Of a stretch of 64,000 nt of DNA, positions 52,781-61,351 are shown piece after piece. A program made the translations under genes and the position numbers. The notes under the pieces are model-generated. The model saw only the letters and a list, made by a program, of their open reading frames with translations, was not told where the DNA came from and searched no databases. Source of the DNA: Gammaproteobacteria bacterium (GTDB taxonomy: Bacteria > Pseudomonadota > Gammaproteobacteria > Steroidobacterales > Woeseiaceae); assembly GCA_013151645.1 (NCBI GenBank), contig JAADHU010000015.1:1-64000 (forward strand). Reading direction: 5' to 3'. Each line of letters starts with the position of its first letter. Position 1 is the first letter of the stretch.

Positions 52781-52870
52781 GTCAACGGTGAGGGTTTTCG
52801 CTGGCGTTTTGTATCTTTCTGATTTACGCCGTCGTCCGACACCGCATAATCTGGCGACCGACGGCCACTA

Positions 52871-53266
52871 CTAAGAAAGCGGTCGATGAAATTCGATCAC
52901 GTTTCCGTCAGGGTCGCGAACAAAAAAGAAAACAGCACCTTCGTATTCAACTGTTTCCGTTATGCCTATTCCGAGACTATCGAGTTGACGTTTGACGGCA
53001 TCGGCGTCGGTAATCTCCAGCGCGATGTGAGTAAAACCCGTGTGTTTCACTGACTCGTCCATCAGGATATTAGTCGGCGATGCATCGGCCGACGCATTCA
53101 GAATGAAATTGATATTGATTCCGCACGGATGCTCCATGACCGCAACAGGTTCCGGGCCCATCGGCCCACCCAGAAATTCGAAACCCAGCTTCTCGTAGAA
53201 TAAACGAGCGACAGCAAGATCATTGACGCGCAGACCGACGTGATTAATACGAGTGATTTGTTTCAC
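52871..53266 (-). CDS. VOC/glyoxalase family protein
   Basis: A 131-residue vicinal-oxygen-chelate protein with two beta-alpha-beta-beta-beta units. It opens KQITRINHVGLRVNDLAVA, has FYEKLGFEFLG, then HTGFTHIALEITDADAV and FFVRDPDGNVIEFH. The usual metal ligands (His near residue 8, Glu, His near 74, Glu near the end) appear to be there. GTG 53266 has GGGAG six bases before; a longer frame has no such site. It follows the sox run and may be the last operon gene. The substrate is unknown. Confidence 0.85.
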   Translation of the reverse strand: MKQITRINHVGLRVNDLAVARLFYEKLGFEFLGGPMGPEPVAVMEHPCGININFILNASADASPTNILMDESVKHTGFTHIALEITDADAVKRQLDSLGIGITETVEYEGAVFFFVRDPDGNVIEFHRPLS

Positions 53267-53312
53267 GATGACTCCCTGGCCTTGAACAGCCCCCGATCTT
53301 TGCGAAAAATAT

Positions 53313-53765
53313 TCAGGGTTTAACCAGCGTATAGCCTTCGGCGACGCTATCAATGATTTTCGCCACACCGGCAGGTACGGGTATCGCATACGGGCTGACT
53401 TTCGGTCGTTTGCCGGTCGTTCGCTCGATGCTGTCCAGCGTATTCTCGCAAATATAGAAACGTACACCATTGTCTACCAGACTCGCGATTCGCGCATCGT
53501 ATTTTCCATCTGCATACAACAGACGAACGCCCGCTCCGAAGGTGACGATCTCAATATCGATCAGGTCCGGGCCGCCGTAGTGTTTGATCAGGTTGTTGGC
53601 CACATCAAGGACGGATGACTCTCTTTCCTGATCACTGAGCTGCAGAACCACGTGTACATCCGCGAACGGTTTTTCGTCTGCACCGGCTTGTGACCAGCTT
53701 TGGCTCAATGGCACCAAGGTGAAAAAAGCGGTCAGAAAAACGGTTAATTTGAAACGGAAATCCAT
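53313..53765 (-). CDS. Exported DsrE/DsrF-like protein
   Basis: A 150-residue protein with a signal peptide (LTVFLTAFFTLVPLSQSWSQA) and a DsrE/F/H-like domain (FADVHVVLQLSDQERESSVLDVANN, GPDLIDIEIVTFGAGVRLLYAD, in parts). DsrE-type proteins carry persulfide or cluster-bound sulfur. One cysteine is visible (YICENTLD). Its ATG (GGAG eight bases before) lies five bases after the soxB stop, so it is part of the sox operon. It may receive sulfane sulfur in the periplasm. Confidence 0.82.
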   Translation of the reverse strand: MDFRFKLTVFLTAFFTLVPLSQSWSQAGADEKPFADVHVVLQLSDQERESSVLDVANNLIKHYGGPDLIDIEIVTFGAGVRLLYADGKYDARIASLVDNGVRFYICENTLDSIERTTGKRPKVSPYAIPVPAGVAKIIDSVAEGYTLVKP

Positions 53766-53770
53766 GCTTC

Positions 53771-55531
53771 TTACTCCAGTGTATTCGCGTAATCTGCAAG
53801 ACCTGCATTGTCGGCAACATTGCGTAATTTCGGCGAATTCATTTTGTCCACGGTGATCGTCTTCTTGTCTTTCAAATACTCGGCAACCACATCCCAGACG
53901 GGCGGCCCCGGCGATTCAGACGCAACGGTCGCCCAGCCGGCCACTTTATAGTTTTTTCCCGCTTCCAGCATTCGTCCGTCGTCCAGGATCAGGTCCGAGA
54001 TACGGAAATTGATGTTCGCGGTTGGATCGCAGCTGAAATTCAGACCGCCAAGACGAACCATATCGCCACCCTGCTGATAATATGGATCTGTATGAAACAA
54101 GTTGTCGGCGACGCTTTCGAGAATCGTCTTGATCTCGGCGCCCGACATCTCCCGGGAATAAGTCTCCGGATAGGTCATAGCAGTTTGATCCATCACGCGT
54201 TCCATCGTGATGGTGTCGCCCGGGAGTACCGATGTACCCCAACGAAATCCCGGCGACAGAGAAATTTCTGCATCACCCACATCCATCAATGCATCACAAA
54301 TAACCTGGTCGAAAGTACCGTTAAAATTACCCCGCCGATATAACAATGTTCCGGCAACGGCCAGTGGTTCTTCCAGCTTATCCAGATAGGGTTTTCTTAT
54401 GCCGTCGATATACGATTGCATTTCAGCATCTGCCGGAATCAGGTTAGCGAATACCGGTAACAGACGGTAACGATAGCCATTCACTTTTCCTTTGCCAATA
54501 TCGAGATCTAGGACCGCCAAGAACTTCCCGTTGGAACCAGCGTTAGTCACGAGCGTCTTACCGGCAGAATTCTCCACAACAATCGGGCGCGGTACGCCAT
54601 CATGAGTATGCCCACCAAGGATCGCATCCACGCCGCTGACGCGACCCGCCATTTTCACGTCAACATCCATGCCGTTGTGCGACAGCACAATCACCGCATC
54701 CGGTTTTTCCGTCGCGCGAATACTGTCGACCAGCTCCTGCATGTCGTCATCGCGGATACCGAACGACCAATCCGGAATGAAGCGCTGAGGATTTGCGATC
54801 GGTGTATACGGAAACGCCTGACCAATCACCGCAATACGATGACCACCGATTTCACGAATCGAGTACGGCTTGAACACATGCCCACTGTCTTCATCGTAGG
54901 CCGCTGCACCGTCAAACAACGCATCTTCCGTGACGCGAACATTCTGTGCGATGAACTCGCCGTCAAAACGTTCGATATTCTGCATCACCTCGTCGTCACG
55001 ATAGGTGAATTCCCAGTGACCGGTCATGATGTCGACACCCAGCATGTTGCAGGCATCGACCATATCCGTACCGCGTGTCCAGAGAGACGTCGCGGACCCC
55101 TGCCAGGTATCACCACCGTCCAGCAGCAACGAGTTCCCGTCGCCGACCTCAGCACGCTGCCGATCAATGAGGGTTTTCAAATGAGCGAACCCGCCGACTT
55201 TACCGAAGCGCTCCGCGGCCGCCGCAAAATCGAGATAGGTCAGCGCATAGGCGTCGCGGCTACCGCCCGTAACGCCGATATAGTCAAGCAGACGCTGGCC
55301 CACCAGGTGCGGCGGTCGCCCCGCGGCTCCGCCAATACCAATATTGACGTTCGGCTCACGAAAATAGATGGGCGTCAGTTGAGCGTGACAATCCGTGAAA
55401 TGCAGCAGGCGCGCATTACCAAACGCGGCCGATTCATACGGATCGTCCCGAAGCTCACCACGAATGCAGCCGGACAAGAGACCGGCCGAACTGGCACAAC
55501 CCAACATCCAAACGAAATCCCGCCTGTTCAC
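53771..55531 (-). CDS. soxB: SoxB thiosulfohydrolase
   Basis: A 586-residue dimanganese 5'-nucleotidase-fold enzyme that releases sulfate from the SoxYZ-bound sulfonate. Motifs: LLHFTDCHAQLTPIY, LLDGGDTWQGSATSLW, TGHWEFTYRDD, VLSHNGMDVDVKMAG and LGGHTHDGVPRP. The N-terminus is a Tat signal (NRRDFVWMLGC) with a possible lipobox. GTG 55531 is chosen as GGGGAG lies six bases before; an ATG 18 bases upstream is weaker. Part of the leftward sox run, between the small lipoprotein gene and the dsrE-like gene. Confidence 0.95.
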   Translation of the reverse strand: MNRRDFVWMLGCASSAGLLSGCIRGELRDDPYESAAFGNARLLHFTDCHAQLTPIYFREPNVNIGIGGAAGRPPHLVGQRLLDYIGVTGGSRDAYALTYLDFAAAAERFGKVGGFAHLKTLIDRQRAEVGDGNSLLLDGGDTWQGSATSLWTRGTDMVDACNMLGVDIMTGHWEFTYRDDEVMQNIERFDGEFIAQNVRVTEDALFDGAAAYDEDSGHVFKPYSIREIGGHRIAVIGQAFPYTPIANPQRFIPDWSFGIRDDDMQELVDSIRATEKPDAVIVLSHNGMDVDVKMAGRVSGVDAILGGHTHDGVPRPIVVENSAGKTLVTNAGSNGKFLAVLDLDIGKGKVNGYRYRLLPVFANLIPADAEMQSYIDGIRKPYLDKLEEPLAVAGTLLYRRGNFNGTFDQVICDALMDVGDAEISLSPGFRWGTSVLPGDTITMERVMDQTAMTYPETYSREMSGAEIKTILESVADNLFHTDPYYQQGGDMVRLGGLNFSCDPTANINFRISDLILDDGRMLEAGKNYKVAGWATVASESPGPPVWDVVAEYLKDKKTITVDKMNSPKLRNVADNAGLADYANTLE

Positions 55532-55591
55532 GTTCGCTCCCCACTGCAAAGAATAAGTTACGCGCTTAGGTAAGGCGCAACCAGATACTAC

Positions 55592-55918
55592 TCAAAATAG
55601 CACGTTTTCCTGCCAATCTTTCTCTTGAGATATCGCCTGAGTCAGAGCCAGTTCCGCCTGCATTCTGGCTTCGTTCGCCAGCTGGATAGCGTCCTCTTTT
55701 CGTCCTTCGTCGTTGGCAATTTTCGATTGTTGCAAAAGGCCTTCCGTCTTGCTCCAGACGTTGCGGCTGGCAGCGGCTTTAGCCAATGCCGCCTCGGCGG
55801 CGGCGTAAGTTTCGGCGAAGGACACGGTCGGCGACGCCGAGCGATCTCTCGACGGTTGCAGCCCGCACCCTGCGACGATGGCGAGACCCATCGCCAAGAA
55901 CACATATTTTCCGATCAT
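55592..55918 (-). CDS. SoxK-like small lipoprotein of the sox operon
   Basis: A 108-residue lipoprotein (AIVAGC lipobox at Cys18) with a helical mature domain rich in alanine, and the motif ETYAAAEAALAKAAA plus a terminal SQEKDWQENVLF. A protein of this size and shape called SoxXA-binding protein (SAXB/SoxK) is encoded near soxA or soxB in many bacteria. AGGA precedes the ATG. Its place between soxA and soxB fits. The name is position-based and not proven. Confidence 0.65.
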   Translation of the reverse strand: MIGKYVFLAMGLAIVAGCGLQPSRDRSASPTVSFAETYAAAEAALAKAAASRNVWSKTEGLLQQSKIANDEGRKEDAIQLANEARMQAELALTQAISQEKDWQENVLF

Positions 55919-55941
55919 GATGAATTCCTGAGATACGCTCG

Positions 55942-56778
55942 TTAACGCCGCGACGCCGGTCCGTTCAATTCAAGACCATTGCTGATATACGACAAGAAAT
56001 ATTCGAGATTGCGATATTCGACGCTTTGCGCTTCCAGCGGCTTTGCCCACACCTGGGAGTTACATTCCGCAAAGCGTTTTTGAATCGTACCAATTTCACC
56101 CCATTTTGAACGGTAAACCGGCCAGTGAGTGGCCTGGCCCAGTGTGGTGCTCAAACGGTCGGCTCTTAGATTCAAGCCAGCAGATTGTATGTGGCAACTG
56201 CTGCAGGCAAAGTTCAATTGCCCTCTGCGCGTGTAGAAAAATTGCTTGCCCGCCGAGTAGGCAGCAACGGCGCCCGGACTATCCAGCGGCACCTGTATTG
56301 CAAACTCGTTGCCACGTGATGTGTAGGCCATGTAAGCCGCGATTTCCGCGAGTTCGCCGATCATGTACGCAAGTGCTTTCTCGCCATTGGCCTCTCGACA
56401 TTGATTGATCGCCAGTTCCAGCGTCACGACTTCACCGGCATCGGCATCGAAGTACGGATAATCCTGTTTCACACCAATACCACCATTGTCGAAACAGTCC
56501 GCGTAAGACTTGCCGTTGGCAAACGGTGTTTCAAAAAGTACCTGGCCATCGTCAATGGCGATCTCGTAAGGAGGAAAATCCTCCATTTCGATCCACTGCT
56601 CACGCGCTGACTGGTCGAAGGCATACAGGCCGTTGGCAAACTCCTGCATCGGTACATCGGGGAAGCGATCGCTGTAGTACTTCACCATCGCCAATCGATC
56701 CTCTTCCGGACCGGCCACGGCAGGCAGAACGGAGAATATTCCGCCGATCAAACACAGGGAAAGAATTGATTTTTTCAA
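55942..56778 (-). CDS. soxA: SoxA, c-type cytochrome of the SoxAX complex
   Basis: A 278-residue periplasmic cytochrome (signal to PAVAG). It has one heme motif (FACSSCHIQSAG), the active-site persulfide cysteine in RFAECNSQVW and a preceding disulfide pair (ADCFDNGG and INQCREANG). SoxAX joins thiosulfate to SoxY. One heme is typical of the non-Paracoccus type. Start is TTG with GGAG eight bases before. It follows soxZ and precedes the lipoprotein gene. Confidence 0.94.
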   Translation of the reverse strand: MKKSILSLCLIGGIFSVLPAVAGPEEDRLAMVKYYSDRFPDVPMQEFANGLYAFDQSAREQWIEMEDFPPYEIAIDDGQVLFETPFANGKSYADCFDNGGIGVKQDYPYFDADAGEVVTLELAINQCREANGEKALAYMIGELAEIAAYMAYTSRGNEFAIQVPLDSPGAVAAYSAGKQFFYTRRGQLNFACSSCHIQSAGLNLRADRLSTTLGQATHWPVYRSKWGEIGTIQKRFAECNSQVWAKPLEAQSVEYRNLEYFLSYISNGLELNGPASRR

Positions 56779-56816
56779 TCGATTGCTCCGTTAGCCTGGC
56801 GTAAAACAATGATTAT

Positions 56817-57155
56817 TCAGGTGCCGATTCTTTTCTTTTTCGGTTTGAGTACCATTTCGGTCTCACTGGAATCGCCCTCGTTATCGTTCCAGTGGAGTTT
56901 GACGGTATCTCCGATCACAGCGCCTTTGATGGAAAAAGACACGTAGGGATTTTTCGACACAGCTTGGCCCCAATAGGCCGTCATCACGACTTCGCCGTTC
57001 AATTCCACCACGACATCCGTAATGTAATGGGCCGGATACGGCTGATCGGTGTCCGGGTTCATACGCAGTCCGGACTCCATATCGTGCGGCATGAGCGCCT
57101 TGATTTCGGCGACGTCACCTTTGATTTTAGCTCTGATCTTGATTGGTTTACCCAT
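56817..57155 (-). CDS. soxZ: SoxZ
   Basis: A 112-residue immunoglobulin-like protein without signal peptide, exported bound to SoxY. It has the family start KPIKIRAKIKGDVAEIKALM, HDMESGLR, and HYITDVVVELNG, and the lysine-rich tail KPKKKR. AGGA precedes the ATG. It is 24 bases after soxY. It holds the carrier SoxY in the Sox cycle. Confidence 0.95.
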   Translation of the reverse strand: MGKPIKIRAKIKGDVAEIKALMPHDMESGLRMNPDTDQPYPAHYITDVVVELNGEVVMTAYWGQAVSKNPYVSFSIKGAVIGDTVKLHWNDNEGDSSETEMVLKPKKKRIGT

Positions 57156-57179
57156 TATCTTGTCCTCGACCTGCTTCCA

Positions 57180-57644
57180 TTAGCCGCCGCAGCCGCCAAT
57201 CGTGACTTTGACATCTCTCGACGTGCTATAGAGAGTTCCACCCGCCTTTACCAGTGCCATCACCTGCGAACTTTCGCCCATCTTGATACGTACGGAAACG
57301 GACGGCAGGACCCGCGGGCTCATGTCGAACGAGGCGACGAACGGCGTCGGATTGTTGGCAACGATGATACTGATGGACTCAACGTCAGCGAGATCGGTGC
57401 TAACCGTCACCGGCACTACGGCACCGTTCTCCGCGATGTCCGGAATCTTCAGTTTGATCTGATCGCTGTGCACCGGTGCCTGTCCGAACACATCTTTAAT
57501 GGCATCCTCGGCGTTGTCTGCAATGAATGCGGCGTCGGGCCGTGCAGCCAACAACAGGCGTGGCCACGCCGCCATTGCGCCCAGAGCAACAATGCCCTTT
57601 AGTAGCAATCTTCTGTGCACTTTCATCTCCTCGCTTTTGCTCAC
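57180..57644 (-). CDS. soxY: SoxY, sulfur carrier with GGCGG tail
   Basis: A 154-residue periplasmic carrier. The Tat signal RRLLLKGIVALGAMAAW is present. The mature domain ends with the carrier tail VTIGGCGG, whose cysteine holds sulfur intermediates. Its start overlaps the soxX stop (ATGA). An ATG 18 bases downstream (MKVHRR) is also possible. With SoxZ it carries thiosulfate-derived sulfur through SoxAX, SoxB and SoxCD. Confidence 0.95.
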   Translation of the reverse strand: MSKSEEMKVHRRLLLKGIVALGAMAAWPRLLLAARPDAAFIADNAEDAIKDVFGQAPVHSDQIKLKIPDIAENGAVVPVTVSTDLADVESISIIVANNPTPFVASFDMSPRVLPSVSVRIKMGESSQVMALVKAGGTLYSTSRDVKVTIGGCGG

Positions 57645-57997
57645 AGGGTATGAATGAAGTCGACCACAAGATCGATTTCATCTTCAGTTAGAATTCGATG
57701 CCGACCATAGGGCGGCATGCGGGTGGTCGGCTCCCTCACCGAGGCATCCCATATCTTCGATCGCAAGTCCGCCCGCTTCGGGTAACGTGCTTTCATCAAT
57801 AACAGCGGTGGCCCGTAATTGCCGGCCAGATCGCCACCTTTAATCGCATGGCAGGCAAGGCAGTTCCCCCGGCTGCGGGCAAACACAATGGCTTTGCCCC
57901 GCTCGATGGCATCCTCATTCAGCGGAACTTCGTCGGCCAGTGCATACTGTGAACTGGTCAAAAGAACCAGCAACGAAAGCATCAGGATGGGTCGCAT
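57641..57997 (-). CDS. soxX: SoxX, monoheme cytochrome of SoxAX
   Basis: A 118-residue cytochrome c (signal to YALA). The heme motif is CLACHAIKGGD, and the methionine ligand is likely in TRMPPYGRHR. ILTEDEIDLVVDFIHTL closes the cytochrome fold. GGAG precedes the ATG. It is 21 bases after soxD and overlaps soxY. It forms the SoxAX complex with SoxA, encoded two genes downstream. Confidence 0.93.
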   Translation of the reverse strand: MRPILMLSLLVLLTSSQYALADEVPLNEDAIERGKAIVFARSRGNCLACHAIKGGDLAGNYGPPLLLMKARYPKRADLRSKIWDASVREPTTRMPPYGRHRILTEDEIDLVVDFIHTL

Positions 57998-58018
57998 TGC
58001 ACTACTCCGGCAACAAGC

Positions 58019-58978
58019 CTAGTTCGCGGTCAATTCAAGTATGTAGTCTACAGCAGCGGCGACGTCTTCATCGCTGAGTTGCACCTGACCGCCCTTGGGC
58101 GGCATCAAACCTTTGCCGCCCAGCGCACTGGCAATCAGGGCCTCGCGTCCCGCACTGATTCGTTCTGCCCAGGCGCTCGCGTCGCCCGGTATCGGCGCAT
58201 CGCCAACTCCGGCGGCATGACACAACGCACATGCTTGCTCGTAAATCGATCGGCCGTCCGACGCCTCCGCCACACCGGGATCGGCAACCTCCGGTTCCAC
58301 GGCTTCGGTCACCGGTGGCGACGATGTAATTCTGATGCTCGCCGGGTCTTTGCAATTGCTCATGCACGCGACGTTGTTGGTATCCGGGCGGTCATCCAGA
58401 AAAAACCCGTCCTTGTTCGGCATTTCGATCGAGGCAAGATTGTCCTGTGTCAGTTCGAAATCGTACTCCACCAGATCGTTAAGGTAGAGCACATAGGCTG
58501 TCAACGCGTACACCTCCTGGTCGCTTAGCGATTCGGGCTGCGTGAACGGCATTGCACGATGAATATAGTCCCACACGGTGCTCGCGTACGGCCAGTAGCT
58601 GCCAACGGTTTTCTCGGGACGCTCGTCAGTCAGCGTGCCCTCACCACCCGCGAGTACCGGGTATCGGCCAACGCCCTCGCCGAAAGACCCGTGACACAGT
58701 GCGCACTGGTCTTCGTACAGCATTTCTCCGTCTTCCGCTGTGGCACCGCCCGGCGGCAAACCAACGCCATCAGGTCGTATATCGATGTCCCAACCGGCGA
58801 TTTCCGCCTCGCTGGCGTCCTGACCGTAGCCAAAATGCCCCGATGACCGGGCAACCGAAGCGTTGGCCTCCGTTACTGTAATCTCTCCTGCTACCTGATT
58901 CCGGCCAGCCGCGTCCGCCGCACACGCGGACAGGCCCAATGCAGCCACAATAAGCGCCAGGCTAGCTAATCTGAACAT
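58019..58978 (-). CDS. soxD: SoxD, diheme cytochrome c of sulfane dehydrogenase
   Basis: A 319-residue lipoprotein-type cytochrome (LGLSAC). It has two heme motifs, both reading CALCH (about residues 92 and 250), and the pattern AMPFTQPESLSDQEVYALTAY in the first domain. Its start overlaps the soxC stop region by 17 bases, an arrangement typical of soxCD. SoxCD removes six electrons from the sulfane sulfur so that thiosulfate goes fully to sulfate without sulfur globules. Confidence 0.92.
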   Translation of the reverse strand: MFRLASLALIVAALGLSACAADAAGRNQVAGEITVTEANASVARSSGHFGYGQDASEAEIAGWDIDIRPDGVGLPPGGATAEDGEMLYEDQCALCHGSFGEGVGRYPVLAGGEGTLTDERPEKTVGSYWPYASTVWDYIHRAMPFTQPESLSDQEVYALTAYVLYLNDLVEYDFELTQDNLASIEMPNKDGFFLDDRPDTNNVACMSNCKDPASIRITSSPPVTEAVEPEVADPGVAEASDGRSIYEQACALCHAAGVGDAPIPGDASAWAERISAGREALIASALGGKGLMPPKGGQVQLSDEDVAAAVDYILELTAN

Positions 58979-60284
58979 TGCTCACTTTCCCGTCTGCCTG
59001 CAAACGCCAGGTGTGGATCGCGTTGCGGTGATAAATGGAACTCATGCCGCGCGCCGCACGTAATTGCGTGAACGTGGGCTGCACGTAACCGGTCTCGTCA
59101 ACGGCCCGACTCTGAATCATCGCCGGACTGCCGTCCCAATCCCACTCCAGTCCAAACCGTGTCAGCGCCTTGGGCAAAATCAGGCCTTTCAGTTTCGCCG
59201 CTCGCCAGTTCACGCCGCCATCGAAAGATACATCCACACGCTTGATTTTGCCCGATCCGGACCACGCGAGTCCCTCGACTTCATAACGCCCCTTGTCTCT
59301 CAAGGGTTTTTCCGGACAGGGAAAGGTCACGACCGAGTTGCATTCCTGCAAGAAGGAAAACTTTCTTGCGCGCCCGTCGGCCAGCAGGTCGGTGTATTTC
59401 GAGGTCTCTTCCCGGTGGTACCAGGCCTTGTCGCCGACTTCCAGTCGCCGTAACCATTTCACGCTGGTATTGCCTTCCCAGCCCGGATTGAACAGGCGAA
59501 TCGGATAGCCTTGCTCCGGTCGCAGCGGTTCACCGTTCTGGGCGTAGACAACGAGCGCGTCGTCCAGCGCCTTTTCAAGCGGAATGGAACGACTCATGTG
59601 TGCGCCGTCGGCGCCCTCGGCCAGCACCCAGGCCGCATCTTTCTGCAAGCCGACCTCTTGCAAAATAGTCGACAGAAGGACACCCGTCCACTCACAGCAG
59701 CTCAGCATGCCGTGCGTAAACTGCAACGCATCCATTTGAGCGGCACGCCACTCCATGCCGCCGTTGGCCGGGCATTCGAGGAAGCGAATCATCGACGTGC
59801 TTGGAAATCGCCTCAAGTCATCGACGGTGAGAATAATCGGTCGGTCCACCTTGCCGTGAATCATCAGCCGATGATCGTCCGGATCAATGTCCGGAATCCC
59901 GCCGTGATAACGCTCGAACACCAGACTGCTTGGTGTGATTATCCCATCCAGTTCAGCCAATGGCGTGAAACTGATGGACGCAAAACGGTCCGCAGTCAGC
60001 CAGGGCACGGCGCGACGCTTGATGTTGCTCTCAAACCGGGACGGTTTACCGTACGGGTTCGTCAGCACGCCTTGTCCCAGCGACCGCGTCCAGGCGGGCA
60101 CGTTGGGCGGCAAATTTTCGTCGGCTGCGCTGACCTTGCCACCAATGGTGCCCCCGGCCATCGCACTGCCGGCCAGCAACAGGCCGTTTTTCAGAAAATT
60201 CCGCCGTTCAGCCTGCGGAAGTTTCTGACCTTCATCAGAAATTTGCTGCAGCATTTGCGCGGTCGTTGCAGATTTTGACGCCAT
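58962..60284 (-). CDS. soxC: SoxC, molybdenum sulfane dehydrogenase subunit
   Basis: A 440-residue sulfite-oxidase-family molybdoenzyme. It has a Tat-like signal (RRNFLKNGLLLAGSAMAGG), the cysteine that binds molybdenum in RFLECPANGGMEW, GMLSCCEWTGVLLS, and a dimerisation domain with IKRVDVSFDGGVNWRAAKL. It works with SoxD. It is the first gene of the leftward sox run and is divergent from the exported metallo-beta-lactamase gene across an ATATTAG operator. Confidence 0.94.
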   Translation of the reverse strand: MASKSATTAQMLQQISDEGQKLPQAERRNFLKNGLLLAGSAMAGGTIGGKVSAADENLPPNVPAWTRSLGQGVLTNPYGKPSRFESNIKRRAVPWLTADRFASISFTPLAELDGIITPSSLVFERYHGGIPDIDPDDHRLMIHGKVDRPIILTVDDLRRFPSTSMIRFLECPANGGMEWRAAQMDALQFTHGMLSCCEWTGVLLSTILQEVGLQKDAAWVLAEGADGAHMSRSIPLEKALDDALVVYAQNGEPLRPEQGYPIRLFNPGWEGNTSVKWLRRLEVGDKAWYHREETSKYTDLLADGRARKFSFLQECNSVVTFPCPEKPLRDKGRYEVEGLAWSGSGKIKRVDVSFDGGVNWRAAKLKGLILPKALTRFGLEWDWDGSPAMIQSRAVDETGYVQPTFTQLRAARGMSSIYHRNAIHTWRLQADGKVSNVQIS

Positions 60285-60338
60285 CGAAGCTACCCGATTT
60301 AGCTGAAATTTATTGGGTCTCGAGGCCCATTTCCATGT

Positions 60339-60358
60339 ATATTAGGAAATCCTAACAT
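60339..60358. promoter_or_regulatory. SqrR/BigR-type operator, site D
   Basis: ATATTAG (60339-60345), six bases, then CTAACAT (60352-60358). It lies in the 94-base space between soxC and the divergent metallo-beta-lactamase gene and is 20 bases before the latter's ATG. The sequence is the same as site B in the right half. Confidence 0.78.
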
Positions 60359-60378
60359 AAAAGGAAAGCCGTCCCCCT

Positions 60379-61332
60379 ATGGCGACGAATAAAGTACGAC
60401 GCGCTTTTGCCGCGCTCATTCCGCTAATCGTGACTTGCGCAGCCACCGCGGCTATCGCTGCAACACCGGCATCCTGCCCGCCCACGGCCGGCGTGGCACT
60501 GCAGATTCTCGGCTCCGGCGGCCCCATTGCCGATGATGCGAGAGCTTCATCCGGCTACCTGGTCTGGATCGACGGTATCGCAGTTGCCATGATCGATACC
60601 GGCGGCGGCACCTTTCTTCGTTACGGGGAATCCGGCGCGAAATTTACCGATCTGGACTTCGTCGGCTTGAGCCATTTTCACACCGACCACTCAGCCGATT
60701 TCCCCGCCCTTTTGAAGTCCGGCTCCTTCTCCGCTCGCGAGCGCGGCCTGACAGTCGCCGGCCCGGGTGCTGGTGGACCGTTCCCGGGATTGGAGGCTTT
60801 TCTGCAAAGCATGCTCGGCAAACAGCACGGCGCATACGGCTATCTCTCTGCTTACCTCGACGGCAGCGGTAATTTACCCTTGATTGACAGCGTCGAGATC
60901 GACGTCGACAAGAGCGACGCCGTCACTGTGTACAGTGGTGCAGAGAACAAAATGCAGATTGATGCGTTACCGGTTCCGCATGGCATCGTACCCGCGCTGT
61001 CGTTTAAGGTACGCGCAGGGGATTCGAGTATCGTCTTCGCGAGTGACCAAAACGGGGGTAGTCACGACTTCGTTGAATTCGCTCAAGGTGCCGACGTGCT
61101 CGTGATGCATATGGTCGTACCCGAAGGCGTCACTGGAATCGGCCGCCGTCTCCACGCACCGCCGAGCGTTATCGGCGACATTGCGCAGGAAGCCGGTGTT
61201 GATACACTGGTCCTTAGTCACTTTATGGCGAGAAGCCTTAGAGACCTCGACACCAATATTAAGATAGTCAAACAGCACTTTGACGGTCGCATCATTCTGG
61301 CGAATGATCTTGACTGCATCGCGACAAACTAG
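60379..61332 (+). CDS. Exported metallo-beta-lactamase-fold hydrolase
   Basis: A 317-residue exported protein (signal ending AAIAA). It has the intact zinc motif LSHFHTDHSADFP, PVPHGIVPALSF, FASDQNGGSHDF and VLSHFMARSLRDLD. The pattern is like RNase Z/arylsulfatase-type MBL proteins. It lies between soxC and the ArsR gene, in the same direction as the ArsR gene with 19 bases between. It may act on organic sulfate or sulfur esters; this is inference. Confidence 0.85.
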   Translation: MATNKVRRAFAALIPLIVTCAATAAIAATPASCPPTAGVALQILGSGGPIADDARASSGYLVWIDGIAVAMIDTGGGTFLRYGESGAKFTDLDFVGLSHFHTDHSADFPALLKSGSFSARERGLTVAGPGAGGPFPGLEAFLQSMLGKQHGAYGYLSAYLDGSGNLPLIDSVEIDVDKSDAVTVYSGAENKMQIDALPVPHGIVPALSFKVRAGDSSIVFASDQNGGSHDFVEFAQGADVLVMHMVVPEGVTGIGRRLHAPPSVIGDIAQEAGVDTLVLSHFMARSLRDLDTNIKIVKQHFDGRIILANDLDCIATN

Positions 61333-61351
61333 AGTTGGGAAGGAAGACTGC

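Noticed and set aside
54602-55573. Long open frame (323 codons) on the + strand
   Set aside because: It is antisense to soxB over its full length; soxB has all catalytic motifs and the antisense product is arginine-rich with no domain.
59511-60278. Open frame of 255 codons on the + strand
   Set aside because: It is a shadow of soxC on the other strand, with no Shine-Dalgarno and no recognisable domain.
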